Shown one piece after another: positions 24,369 through 32,856 of a DNA stretch of 64,000 bases. A model generated the notes under the pieces. It did no database searches. It saw nothing but the letters and a program-made list of their open reading frames with translations, and had not been told where the DNA came from. Both the position numbers and the translations under genes were made by a program. The stretch spans positions 10,840 to 74,839 of the forward strand of contig CAZMDA010000010.1 in NCBI GenBank assembly GCA_964564865.1. The letters run 5' to 3'. Source of the stretch: RBG-16-66-20 sp964564865 (lineage in GTDB: Bacteria > Pseudomonadota > Gammaproteobacteria > Burkholderiales > SG8-39). Within the stretch, counting starts at the first letter, position 1; the number at the start of each line of letters is the position of its first letter.

Positions 24369-26044
24369 GTGGCCACCCCGTGCACCCAGCGCCCGCCCAC
24401 CATGGTTGCGCGGCACTTCAGCTCGAGCAGCGCGTCGCCCTGCAGCGCGAGCGGGTCGCCCGCCAGCACCGCGATGTCCGCGTAGTGACCGGGGACGAGC
24501 TGGCCCTTCACGTCCTCCTCGAACGACAGGTAGGCGCCCGCGCGCGTCAGCAGGCGCAGCCCCACCTCGTTGGAGACGAGGCCGCCCTTGCCCATGACGC
24601 GGCCGGTCCGGCGCTCCTTGCGCGTGGTCATGGCCCACAGGCAAAAGAGCGGGTTGTAGGGCACCGCGTCGGTGCCGGCGGAGACGGGCACGCCCATCTC
24701 GTGCAGCTGGCGCGCGGGCGAGAGGAGGTCCAGTTCCTCGTCGCCCAGGTTCATGAACGGGGTGCCGTGCTTCCAGAGGTACTGGCCCGGGATCAGCGTT
24801 ACCGGCACGCCGGCCGCGCGGATCGCGCGCAGGCCCTCGGGCGTGGCGCGGCTGATGTGCTCCAGCACCCAGCGGCGCTTGCCGATCGGGAAGTGCCGCG
24901 CGAGGCGCGTGATCACCGGCGCCACCACCGCGAGCTTGTCCGAGACGATGGTGTGCACGCGCAGGTCGTGGCGCCCGGCGAGCATGCACAGCGCCTCGAA
25001 GCGGTCGGTGGCGTTCGCCTGCTGCGTGAACCCGGACCAGCTGACGTGCAGCAGGTCCTTCGCCTGCACCGTGGCCACGTTGGGGTCGCCGCCGTGCGCG
25101 ATGAACAGGCCCGAGACGCGCAGCCATTCGTCGCCGGTGCCGCGGCCGCGCAGCAGCGGCGACCAGTCGCGCATCGCCGGTTCGGCGTCCTCGAGCGAGC
25201 GCCAGCGCGGGCTGACGACCAGCGAGGTGCGCATGGCCAGGTAGCCGCGCTCTCGCAGCTCGCGGTAGGCCGCGATCACGTCGGGCGCGCTGCCGTGGCC
25301 CTCGTAGATGCTGGTGGTGCCGGCCTGGTGGTACAGCGCCATCGCGCGCAGGATGCCGTCGCGGCGCTGCTCGTAGGTGAAGCGCGGCACCGCAGGCAGC
25401 AGGTCGGGCTCGAGCAGGTTGACGTAGCCCTTCTCGACGAAGACGCCGGTCGGCTCGCCCTGCGCGTCCTTCTCGATCACCGTGGCGGGCGAGGTGGGGC
25501 GGGTGTTGCGGTCGATGCCGTTCAGCTGCAGCGCGCGCGAGTTCAGCGCCGCGTGGCAGGGCGGTTCGCCCCAGTAGCCGCCGGGGCTCGGGATGTAGAC
25601 CGGGTGCTCGGGCGCGGCTGCGTCCAGTTCGTGCCGGTTGGGCAGGCGGCCCTCGGCCAGCGTGGCGGGCGCATCGAAGTAGTACGGCGGCTCGCCGACC
25701 GGCATGGTCGCGATCCACTCGCCCTTCGGCGTGCGCTGCGCGAGCGCGCGGATCCGTTCCTGCACCTCGGCGATGCTGCGGGCGCCCTCCAGCGACGGCC
25801 GCACCAGGCGCGCGCCGATCGCGTCCATGTGCGCGTGGGTGTCGTTGAAGCCGGGGATCAGGGTGCAGCCGGGAAAGTCGCGCACCACGGTCCCGGGGCC
25901 GCGGGTCTCCATCATCGCCTGCCGGCTGCCCGTGGCGAGGATGCGGCCGCCGGCGACGGCCAGCGCCTCGGCGCGGGTGCCGGCGTCGTCCAGCGCGAGG
26001 ACGTTGCCGACGAGGATCTCGTCGGCCCGCACCGCCGGGGTCAT
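24365..26044 (-). CDS. YtcJ-like metal-dependent amidohydrolase (Amidohydro_3)
   Basis: The 559-residue protein has the amidohydrolase composite fold. It has an N-terminal beta part (VRADEILVGNVLALDD), the metal HxH in GFNDTHAHMDAIG, further ligands in LRVHTIVSDK and VLEHISRATPEG, and the catalytic aspartate in PVSAGTDAVPYNP. The YtcJ branch hydrolyses exocyclic amide-like bonds, with few known substrates. ATG 26044 overlaps the stop of the binding-protein gene as ATGA. An uninterrupted frame continues upstream only as a shadow of that gene. Confidence 0.9.
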   Translation of the reverse strand: MTPAVRADEILVGNVLALDDAGTRAEALAVAGGRILATGSRQAMMETRGPGTVVRDFPGCTLIPGFNDTHAHMDAIGARLVRPSLEGARSIAEVQERIRALAQRTPKGEWIATMPVGEPPYYFDAPATLAEGRLPNRHELDAAAPEHPVYIPSPGGYWGEPPCHAALNSRALQLNGIDRNTRPTSPATVIEKDAQGEPTGVFVEKGYVNLLEPDLLPAVPRFTYEQRRDGILRAMALYHQAGTTSIYEGHGSAPDVIAAYRELRERGYLAMRTSLVVSPRWRSLEDAEPAMRDWSPLLRGRGTGDEWLRVSGLFIAHGGDPNVATVQAKDLLHVSWSGFTQQANATDRFEALCMLAGRHDLRVHTIVSDKLAVVAPVITRLARHFPIGKRRWVLEHISRATPEGLRAIRAAGVPVTLIPGQYLWKHGTPFMNLGDEELDLLSPARQLHEMGVPVSAGTDAVPYNPLFCLWAMTTRKERRTGRVMGKGGLVSNEVGLRLLTRAGAYLSFEEDVKGQLVPGHYADIAVLAGDPLALQGDALLELKCRATMVGGRWVHGVAT

Positions 26045-27024
26045 TGCTTCTCGCCGACCCTCTTGACCACGGCGTCCCAGTAGCCCAGGTCGCGCTGGAC
26101 GATGCTGGCGAACTCGGCCGGCGGCAGGCCGGTCGGCGTCAGCGACATTTCCTTCAGCCGGGATTCCACGTCCGGCATCTTGAGCACCGCGAGGATGTCG
26201 GCGAAGACCTTGTCCACGATCGCCTTGGGCGTGCCCGCCGGCGCGAACATGCCGAACCAGCCGACGACGTCGAGGTCGGTGAAGCCCAGTTCGCGGAAGC
26301 TCGGCACATCGGGGAGCAGCGTCGAGCGCGGGCCGGCCACCGCCAGCGCGCGCAGGGCGCCCGCGGCGATCTGCGGCCGCGCGGTGGCGATGGTCGCGAA
26401 GCCGCCGGAGATGGTGCCCGCGACGATGTCGGTGACCAGCGGCGAATCGCCCTTGAACGGCACGTGCACCATCTCCATGCCGGCGGCCTGGTTCAGCACC
26501 GCGCCCAGCAGGTGCAGCGTCTGGTTCGGGCCGCCCGAGCCGAACGAATGCTTGCGCGGTTCCTTCTTCACCAGCGCGATGTACTCCTGCAGCGTCTTCG
26601 CCGGCAGCTTGGGGTTGATCGCGTACACCACCGGGGCAAGGGTCATGTGCGCCACCGGGGTGAAGTCCTTGACCGGGTCGTACTGCGGGTTCGGGTTGAG
26701 CGAGGGCACCACGGTCTGGATCAGCGCGGAGTTGGTGAGCAGCAGCGTGTGGCCGTCGGCGAGCGCGGACTTGACGCGCTGCGCGCCCACCAGGCCGCCG
26801 GCGCCGGGCCGGTTCTCGACCACCACGGGCCGGCCCCAGGCCGGCGAGAGCTTCGCCGAGACGATGCGGCCCAGCGCGTCCATCGAGCCGCCCGGCGCGA
26901 AGGGCACGACGATGGTGACGGGGCGCTGCGGGAAGTCGGGCGCCTGCGCCCGGGCGGCCGGGGCGGCGAGCAGGCCGGAGGCGAGGGCGAGGGCGGCGGC
27001 GAGGCGGGACAGGCAATGGCGCAT
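26041..27024 (-). CDS. Bug/TctC-family substrate-binding protein
   Basis: A signal peptide (about residues 1-27, ending PAARAQA) precedes the Bug fold: VTIVVPFAPGGSMDALGRIVS, the VVENRPGAGGLVGAQ loop, YDPVKDFTPVAHM, and the C-terminal FAPAGTPKAIVDKV. AGGAG is spaced 7 bases before ATG 27024, which is better than an in-frame start at 27066. It is the first gene of the catabolic operon and presumably binds its substrate in the periplasm. It differs clearly from the Bug protein at 612-1601, so the two operons probably serve different compounds. Confidence 0.92.
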   Translation of the reverse strand: MRHCLSRLAAALALASGLLAAPAARAQAPDFPQRPVTIVVPFAPGGSMDALGRIVSAKLSPAWGRPVVVENRPGAGGLVGAQRVKSALADGHTLLLTNSALIQTVVPSLNPNPQYDPVKDFTPVAHMTLAPVVYAINPKLPAKTLQEYIALVKKEPRKHSFGSGGPNQTLHLLGAVLNQAAGMEMVHVPFKGDSPLVTDIVAGTISGGFATIATARPQIAAGALRALAVAGPRSTLLPDVPSFRELGFTDLDVVGWFGMFAPAGTPKAIVDKVFADILAVLKMPDVESRLKEMSLTPTGLPPAEFASIVQRDLGYWDAVVKRVGEKQ

Positions 27025-27064
27025 GGCGGGACTCCTGGTGGATAGCCGGGGGGCTTGCGATTTC

Positions 27065-27070
27065 ATTGTA
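27065..27070 (-). promoter_or_regulatory. -10-like TACAAT upstream of the catabolic block
   Basis: TACAAT on the minus strand lies about 40 bases before the binding-protein start. The region upstream is very G+C-rich with a GGCGCGCC-type palindrome. No matching -35 is seen at 16-18 bases, so activation by a regulator such as the LysR protein would be needed. Confidence 0.3.
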
Positions 27071-27145
27071 GGAGCCGCGCCGCGGCGCGCCGCCGCAAAA
27101 AGCTGACGGCGCCTTCGAATTTGCTTATGGCCGGGCGCCGGCGGC

Positions 27146-27190
27146 GCGCCGGGCGGGCCCCGATGTAACCGATCGGTTACATCGGGCGGC
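27146..27190. repeat. 45-bp direct repeat, copy 2, with extended palindrome
   Basis: This is the second copy of the sequence at 20418-20462 (38 bp identical, 45 bp with one mismatch). Here the palindrome is perfect over 28 bp (27159-27186). It starts a few bases after the polA stop codon and precedes the promoter of the catabolic block. It could act as a terminator for polA. Confidence 0.8.
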
Positions 27191-27192
27191 CC

Positions 27193-29943
27193 TCAGTGCG
27201 CCTGGTCCCAGTTCTCGCCCACCCCGACGTCCACCACCAGCGGCACCTCCAGGGTCCCCACGCCCTGCATCAGCTCGCGCACCTTCGCCTTCACCACCGC
27301 GAGCTCCGCCTCCGGCACCTCCAGCACCAGCTCGTCGTGCACCTGCATGATGAGCAGGCTGCGCAGCCGGTCCTTCTCCAGCCAGCCCTGCACCCGGATC
27401 ATCGCCAGCTTCACCAGGTCGGCCGCGGTGCCCTGCATCGGCGCGTTGATCGCGGCGCGCTCGGCGGCCTGGCGCCGTTGCGGGCTGCCGGATTTCATCT
27501 CCGGCAGCCACAGCCGGCGGCCGAACACGGTCTCGACGAAGCCGTCGCGGCGCGCTTTCTCGCGCGTCTCGTCCATGTAGCGCTTGACGCCCGGATAGCG
27601 CGCGAAATAGGAGTCGATGTAGGCCTGCGCGGTGGCGCGCTCGATGCCCAGGTTCTGCGCCAGGCCGAAGGCCGACATGCCGTAGATGAGGCCGAAGTTG
27701 ATGGACTTGGCGGCGCGCCGCTCGTCGGCGCTGACCTGGTCCAGCGGCAGGCCGAACACCTCGGCGGCGGTGGCGCGGTGCACGTCGTGCCCGCGCTCGA
27801 AGGCGTGCCGCAGGCCCGCGTCGCCCGACAGGTGCGCCATGATGCGCAGCTCGACCTGCGAGTAGTCCGCCGAGACGAGCTTCGTCCCCGGCGGCGCGAT
27901 GAACGCTTCGCGTATCCGGCGGCCCTCGGCGGTGCGGATCGGGATGTTCTGCAGGTTGGGGTCGTTGGAGGCGAGGCGCCCGGTGACCGCGACCGCCTGC
28001 GAGTAGGTGGTGTGCACGCGGCCGGTGGCGGCGTTCACCATGCGCGGCAGCTTGTCGGTGTAGGTGGACTTCAGCTTCGCCACGCCGCGGTAGTCGAGGA
28101 GGATCTTCGGCAGCGGGTAGTCGAGGGCGAGCTCGGTGAGCACGTCCTCGTCGGTGGAGGGCTGGCCCGAGGGCGTCTTCTTCTTCACCGGCAGGCCGAG
28201 GCGCTCGAACAGGATCTCCTGGATCTGCTTGGGCGAGTTGAGGTTGAAGGGCTGCCCGGCGGCGGCGTAGGCCTTCTGCTCCAGCTCGAGCATCGTCCTG
28301 CCCAGCTCGTGGCTCTGGCGCTCCAGGCGCGCGGCATCGAGCAGCACGCCGTGGCGTTCCATGGCCAGCAGCACCGGCATCACCGGCATCTCGATGGTTC
28401 CGTAGACGCGCGCCAGCTTCGGGTCGGCCTCGATCCGCGGCCCCATGCGCTCATGCAGCGCCAGCGCGCAGTCCGCGTCCTCGGCGGCGTACTCGGTGGC
28501 GCGGCCGATTTCCACCGCCGAGAACGGGATCCGCGCCGCGCCCTTGCCGGTGACCTCGTCGTAGGTGACGGTCTTCCAGCCCAGGTGCCGCTGCGCCAGC
28601 GAATCCATGTCGTGGCGCTCGTGCACTTCCAGCACGTAGGATTCGAGCAGGGTGTCGTGCGCGATGCCGGCGAGGCGCAGGCCGTGGTTGGCGAGCACGT
28701 GCGCGTCGTACTTCAGGTTCTGCCCGACCTTGCGGTGCCGGTCGCTCTCCAGCCAGGGCTTCAGGCGCGCGAGCGCCATCTCCGTGCCGACCTGCGCCGG
28801 CGCGTCCGGGTAGGCATGCTCCAGCGGCAGGTACCAGGCGGTGTCGCCGAAGGCGAAGGACATGCCCACCAGGCGCGCCGTCATCGGATCCAGGCCCGTG
28901 GTCTCGGTGTCGAAGCCCACCAGGTCCGCGCCCTCGAGCGCCTTCGCCAGCGCCGCGAGGCCTTCCTCGCCCAGCACCGTGGCGTAGCGCCGGCGCGGCG
29001 CCTCCGCGGGCGCCGCCGCCGCCCCGCCCGGCGCGGCCGGGGCCGGCGCGAAGCTGCGCGCGCGCGGCTTCTCCGGCGCCTCGCCTTCCAGCTCGCGCAG
29101 CCAGCTCTTGAAGCCGAAGCGCGCGAACTGCTCGCGCAGCTTCGCTTCGTCGCCCGGGTGCGTGGCGAGCTCCGCGATGCCGAAGGGCAGTGCGACATCG
29201 CGCTTCACCGTCAGCAGGCGCCGGCCCCTGGGCAGCCAGTCGAGCGCCTTCCTCAGGTTCTCGCCCACCACGCCGCCGATGCCCGCGGCGGCCGCGATCA
29301 CGCCCTCGAGCGAACCGTACTGCGCGATCCACTTCGCCGCGGTCTTGGGCCCCACCTTCTCGACCCCGGGCACGTTGTCCACCGCGTCGCCGGTGAGCGC
29401 GAGGTAGTCCACGATGCGTTCCGGCGGCACGCCGAACTTCGCCTGCACGCCCGGCGGGTCGAGCGTTTCGTTGGACATGGTGTTGACCAGCGTCACCCGC
29501 GCGTCCACCAGCTGCGCGAGGTCCTTGTCGCCGGTGGAGATGACGCAGCGCCAGCCCTGCGCCTTCGCCTGCTCGGCGAGCGTGGCGATAACGTCGTCGG
29601 CCTCCACGCCCTCCACCGCCAGCACCGGCCAGCCGAGCGCCGCCACCACTTCCTTGATGGGCTCGATCTGCGCCGCGAGGTCCTCGGGCATCGAGGGCCG
29701 GTTGGCCTTGTACTCGGGATACTCGTCCTCGCGGAAGGTCTTGCCGCGGGCGTCGAACACGCAGGCGCGCGCGTCCGCCTTGTAGTCGGCGGCCAGCCGC
29801 CGTAGCATGGCGACCACGCCGTAGACCGCGCCGGTCGGCTCCCCGCGCGGGTTCTTCAGCTCCGGCAGCGCGTGGAAGGCCCGGTAGAGGTAGGACGAGC
29901 CGTCGACGAGCAGCAGAGTCTTTTCCGTGCCGGTTTCCGACAT
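27193..29943 (-). CDS. polA: DNA polymerase I
   Basis: The 916-residue enzyme has all three domains. The 5' nuclease (about 1-290) has LLLVDGSSYLYRAFHALP, YKANRPSMPEDL and GDAVDNVPGVEKVGPKTAAKW. The 3'-5' proofreading exonuclease (about 320-500) is apparently active, with the acidic pair in VGFDTETTGLD. The polymerase (about 520-916) has motif A SADYSQVELRIMAHL, motif B KSINFGLIYGMS and motif C MQVHDELVLEVPE. It fills gaps and removes RNA primers in replication and repair. It is transcribed away from the LOG-family gene, with 23 bases between starts. Confidence 0.98.
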   Translation of the reverse strand: MSETGTEKTLLLVDGSSYLYRAFHALPELKNPRGEPTGAVYGVVAMLRRLAADYKADARACVFDARGKTFREDEYPEYKANRPSMPEDLAAQIEPIKEVVAALGWPVLAVEGVEADDVIATLAEQAKAQGWRCVISTGDKDLAQLVDARVTLVNTMSNETLDPPGVQAKFGVPPERIVDYLALTGDAVDNVPGVEKVGPKTAAKWIAQYGSLEGVIAAAAGIGGVVGENLRKALDWLPRGRRLLTVKRDVALPFGIAELATHPGDEAKLREQFARFGFKSWLRELEGEAPEKPRARSFAPAPAAPGGAAAAPAEAPRRRYATVLGEEGLAALAKALEGADLVGFDTETTGLDPMTARLVGMSFAFGDTAWYLPLEHAYPDAPAQVGTEMALARLKPWLESDRHRKVGQNLKYDAHVLANHGLRLAGIAHDTLLESYVLEVHERHDMDSLAQRHLGWKTVTYDEVTGKGAARIPFSAVEIGRATEYAAEDADCALALHERMGPRIEADPKLARVYGTIEMPVMPVLLAMERHGVLLDAARLERQSHELGRTMLELEQKAYAAAGQPFNLNSPKQIQEILFERLGLPVKKKTPSGQPSTDEDVLTELALDYPLPKILLDYRGVAKLKSTYTDKLPRMVNAATGRVHTTYSQAVAVTGRLASNDPNLQNIPIRTAEGRRIREAFIAPPGTKLVSADYSQVELRIMAHLSGDAGLRHAFERGHDVHRATAAEVFGLPLDQVSADERRAAKSINFGLIYGMSAFGLAQNLGIERATAQAYIDSYFARYPGVKRYMDETREKARRDGFVETVFGRRLWLPEMKSGSPQRRQAAERAAINAPMQGTAADLVKLAMIRVQGWLEKDRLRSLLIMQVHDELVLEVPEAELAVVKAKVRELMQGVGTLEVPLVVDVGVGENWDQAH

Positions 29944-29966
29944 CCTTCCGAGACGATTCCGCGACG

Positions 29967-30680
29967 ATGAAAAAGAAAGAAAAGCTTCCGGGTGCCGCTG
30001 CTGCGGGCGCCTCCGCGCGGGAGGCCTGGCGGGTCTTCGGCATTATGGCAGAGTTCGTCGAGCCCACCGAGCGCCTGGCGGGCATCCGCCCCGCGGTCTC
30101 GGTGTTCGGCAGCGCGCGCGCGGCGGAGAACTCGCGCTACTTCGCGCTCGCCGAGGAAACCTCGCGCCTGCTCTCGGACGCCGGCTTCGCGGTCATCTCC
30201 GGCGGCGGCCCGGGCGTGATGAAGGCGGCCAACAAGGGCGCATTCCGCGGCCGCTCGCCCGCGGTCGGGCTCAACATCCAGCTGCAGCACGAGCAGGTGC
30301 CGAACGAGTACCAGGACATCAGCCTCAGCTTCCGGCATTTCTTCGTGCGCAAGGTGATGTTCGTCAAGTTCGCCACCGCCTACGTCGTGCTGCCCGGGGG
30401 CTTCGGCACGCTCGACGAGCTGTTCGAGGCGCTGACGCTGGTGCAGACCGGCAAGACGCGCCGCATGCCCATCATCCTGATGCACGAGCCGTTCTGGCGC
30501 GGGCTGCTCGCCTGGTTCCGCGAGCGCCTGGTGGGCGAGGGCATGATCGGCCCCGAGGACCTCGACCTGCTGCAGGTGATCGACGAGCCGCGCCAGGTGG
30601 TGGCGGCGATCTTCGCCTACTACGAGAAGCGCGGCTTCGAGCCCTCCGCCGCCGAGCGCGAGATCCTGCTCAACCTCTGA
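29967..30680 (+). CDS. LOG-family nucleotide 5'-monophosphate phosphoribohydrolase
   Basis: The 237-residue Rossmann-like protein contains VSVFGSARA, ISGGGPGVMKAANKGA and the family's active-site PGGFGTLDE (P143-E151). LOG proteins release the base from cytokinin-type or other nucleoside monophosphates. In non-plant-associated bacteria they are probably general nucleotide hydrolases. A basic, alanine-rich N-terminus of about 20 residues precedes the fold. The gene starts 23 bases from polA in the opposite direction. Confidence 0.9.
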   Translation: MKKKEKLPGAAAAGASAREAWRVFGIMAEFVEPTERLAGIRPAVSVFGSARAAENSRYFALAEETSRLLSDAGFAVISGGGPGVMKAANKGAFRGRSPAVGLNIQLQHEQVPNEYQDISLSFRHFFVRKVMFVKFATAYVVLPGGFGTLDELFEALTLVQTGKTRRMPIILMHEPFWRGLLAWFRERLVGEGMIGPEDLDLLQVIDEPRQVVAAIFAYYEKRGFEPSAAEREILLNL

Positions 30681-30710
30681 GGGCCGGCCGGGTTCCCGGG
30701 GGGGCTCTGG

Positions 30711-30716
30711 TAGAAT
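30711..30716 (+). promoter_or_regulatory. extended -10 element TGGTAGAAT at the DUF2782 gene
   Basis: TAGAAT with an upstream TGn ends 7 bases before the ATG at 30724, and no Shine-Dalgarno sequence intervenes. This geometry would give a leaderless or nearly leaderless mRNA if transcription starts the usual 6-8 bases downstream. Confidence 0.4.
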
Positions 30717-30723
30717 GCACTCC

Positions 30724-31056
30724 ATGCGCCGCCTGCTGTCCACCCTGCTCCTGGGCGCTGCCGCGGCCGCGTTCGCGCAGCAGCCCCCGAAGCTGGAACC
30801 CCTCCCCGAGCCGCCGCCGCCCCCGGGCATCCGGGATGCCGGCGCCGACGAGCCGCGCATCCGCATCGCGCCGGCCGAGGGCGACCGCGTCGAGGAGATG
30901 CGCGAGAACGGCCGCGTCATCATGCTCAAGGTCACGCCCAGCCACGGGGTGCCCTACTACCTGGTCGACCACACCGGCAGCGGCAACTGGATGCGGCGCG
31001 AATCCCTGGACGACGGGGTCCGCGTGCCGATGTGGACGATCAGGACCTTCGACTGA
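30724..31056 (+). CDS. DUF2782 periplasmic protein
   Basis: A signal peptide (MRRLLSTLLLGAAAAAFAQ) is followed by a proline-rich stretch. A small conserved domain then has PRIRIAPAEGDRVEEMRENGRVIMLKVTP, PYYLVDHTG and the C-terminal VPMWTIRTFD. DUF2782 is a short betaproteobacterial family of unknown function that regularly lies between polA and thrB, as here. An ATG three codons earlier (30715) sits on the -10 element and is less likely. The stop is one base before the thrB start. Confidence 0.88.
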   Translation: MRRLLSTLLLGAAAAAFAQQPPKLEPLPEPPPPPGIRDAGADEPRIRIAPAEGDRVEEMRENGRVIMLKVTPSHGVPYYLVDHTGSGNWMRRESLDDGVRVPMWTIRTFD

Positions 31057-31057
31057 C

Positions 31058-32023
31058 TTGTCGGTCTATACCCCTGTTTCGGAGCGCCAGCTTGCCAGCT
31101 GGCTGAAGGATTACTCGCTCGGCGCGCTCCAGGCGCTGGAACCGATCGAGTCCGGGATCGAGAACACCAACTACTTCGTCACCACCACCCAGGGACGGTT
31201 CGTCCTGACGCTGTTCGAGCGCCTGCCGGCGGCGGAACTGCCGTTCTACCTGGAGCTGATGGCGCACCTCGCCCGCCACGGCGTGCCCTGCCCGGCGCCG
31301 GTGGCCAACCACGCCGACCGGATCCTGTCGGAGCTGAACGGCAAGCCCGCGGCACTGGTGAGCCGCCTGCCCGGGCGCTCCATCGAGCGGCCCGGCGCGG
31401 CCGAGTGCGCCGAGCTGGGCGCGCTGCTCGCGCGCATGCACCTCGCCGGGCGCTCCTACGCCGCCTACCTGGAGAACCCGCGCGGCCCGCGCTGGCAGCG
31501 CGGCGCGGCGCGCGAGCTGCAGCCCTTCCTCGGCGCGGACGAGCGCCGCCTGCTGGAGGACGAGCTGGCGGCGCAGGCCGGCCGGCGCCACCCGGAGCTG
31601 CCGCGCGGGCCGGTGCACGCGGACCTGTTCCGCGACAACGCCCTGTTCGAGCGCGGGCGCCTGTCGGGCGTGATCGACTTCTACTTCGCCGGCGTCGATT
31701 GCCTGCTCTACGACCTCGCGGTGTGCGCCAACGACTGGTGCCTCGCCGATCCGGCCTCGGACCGGCGCCTCGACGCGCCCCGCGTGCGCGCGCTGCTCGG
31801 CGCCTACCATGCCCTGCGGCCGCTGGAGCCGCAGGAGGCCGCGGCCTGGCCGGCGCTGCTGCGCGCCGCGGCGCTGCGCTTCTGGGTCTCGCGCCTGCAC
31901 GACTTCCACCTGCCGCGCCCGGGCGAGCTGGTGCGGGTGCACGACCCGGCGCATTTCCGCGCCATCCTCGAGCTGCGCATCGCGGATGCGGCGCCGCCCT
32001 GGCTGGAGGCGGCCGCGTCATGA
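31058..32023 (+). CDS. thrB: homoserine kinase (APH-fold ThrB)
   Basis: This is the aminoglycoside-phosphotransferase-fold type of homoserine kinase used by betaproteobacteria, making O-phosphohomoserine for threonine. The 321-residue protein opens SVYTPVSERQLASWLKDY. It has the ATP-site GIENTNYFVTTTQGRFVLTLFE, the catalytic Brenner motif VHADLFRDN, the metal aspartate in GVIDFYFAG, and YDLAVCANDWC. TTG at 31058 is used as start: it gives the family's N-terminus and follows the preceding TGA by one base. No ATG or GTG lies nearby in frame. Confidence 0.93.
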   Translation: MSVYTPVSERQLASWLKDYSLGALQALEPIESGIENTNYFVTTTQGRFVLTLFERLPAAELPFYLELMAHLARHGVPCPAPVANHADRILSELNGKPAALVSRLPGRSIERPGAAECAELGALLARMHLAGRSYAAYLENPRGPRWQRGAARELQPFLGADERRLLEDELAAQAGRRHPELPRGPVHADLFRDNALFERGRLSGVIDFYFAGVDCLLYDLAVCANDWCLADPASDRRLDAPRVRALLGAYHALRPLEPQEAAAWPALLRAAALRFWVSRLHDFHLPRPGELVRVHDPAHFRAILELRIADAAPPWLEAAAS

Positions 32024-32817
32024 AGGCGGCGGTGGTGTCCTTCGCGCGCGGCGCGGCCTGGCTGGGCGAAGGCTGGCGCCTGTACCGCGGCGCGCCGCTT
32101 GCGTGGCTGATGCTGGTGTTCCTGTACTGGATCCTGATGACCGCGGTGAGCGCGCTGCCGCTGGTCGGCGTGCCGGTCGCGGTCGCCATGATTCCGGCGT
32201 TCTCCGTCGGCTTCATGGCCGCGAGCCGCAGCTGCGCGGCCGGCCGCGTGCCGGGGATCCCGGACCTGTTCGCGGGTTTCCGCGGCGGGTTGCCGGTGCA
32301 GCTCGCGCTCGGCGCGCTGTATTTCGCGCTGCTCGCGGCGGTGCTCTGGCTGACCACCCTCGCCGACGGCGGCGCGCTGGCGCGCTGGATGACCACCGGG
32401 GCGCGGCCCGACGAGCAGACCCTGCTGTCGGATGGTTTCCTCGGCGCGCTGGCGCTCGCCGCCGCGGGCTACGCCCCGGTGATGATGCTGTACTGGTTCG
32501 CGCCGGTGCTGGCGGCCTGGCACGACACCGGCGCGGTGAAGTCGCTGTTCTTCAGCCTGGCCGCGTGCCTGGTGAACTGGCGCGCGCTGACGGGCTACGG
32601 CGTCGCCGCGGCGCTGGTGACCCTCGTCATCCCGTTCCTCCTCCTGAGCGCGCTGCTGGTCCTGTCTGGCGGTCGCCTGCCCGCCGGCGTGATGGGCGTC
32701 ATGCTGCCGCTGCTGCTGGTGCTGATGCCCATGCTCTACGCCAGCTTCTATGCCAGCTACCGTGATATTTTCAACGGCGCGCCCGCCGCGCCGGATGCCG
32801 CCGCCGCTCCCGGGTGA
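32020..32817 (+). CDS. BPSS1780-family integral membrane protein
   Basis: The 265-residue protein has about six hydrophobic segments (near residues 29-65, 92-112, 140-165, 200-225 and 228-250), with a short polar N-terminus carrying RGAAWLGEGWRLY. It resembles the BPSS1780 membrane family found across betaproteobacteria, whose role is unknown. Residues WFAPVLAAWHDTGAVKSLFFSL form a conserved-looking cytoplasmic loop. It is coupled to thrB by an ATGA overlap. Confidence 0.8.
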   Translation: MKAAVVSFARGAAWLGEGWRLYRGAPLAWLMLVFLYWILMTAVSALPLVGVPVAVAMIPAFSVGFMAASRSCAAGRVPGIPDLFAGFRGGLPVQLALGALYFALLAAVLWLTTLADGGALARWMTTGARPDEQTLLSDGFLGALALAAAGYAPVMMLYWFAPVLAAWHDTGAVKSLFFSLAACLVNWRALTGYGVAAALVTLVIPFLLLSALLVLSGGRLPAGVMGVMLPLLLVLMPMLYASFYASYRDIFNGAPAAPDAAAAPG

Positions 32818-32819
32818 GG

Positions 32820-32843
32820 TAAAGTCCCCGGTTCAGGAACCGG
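32820..32843 (+). promoter_or_regulatory. -10-like TAAAGT and small hairpin in the leader of the next gene
   Basis: TAAAGT (32820-32825) overlaps the membrane-protein stop region. It is followed by CCGGTT, a 4-base loop and AACCGG (32828-32843). The hairpin lies 13 bases before the downstream ATG and could affect its translation. Support is weak. Confidence 0.28.
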
Positions 32844-32856
32844 ACCCCGGACGGCC

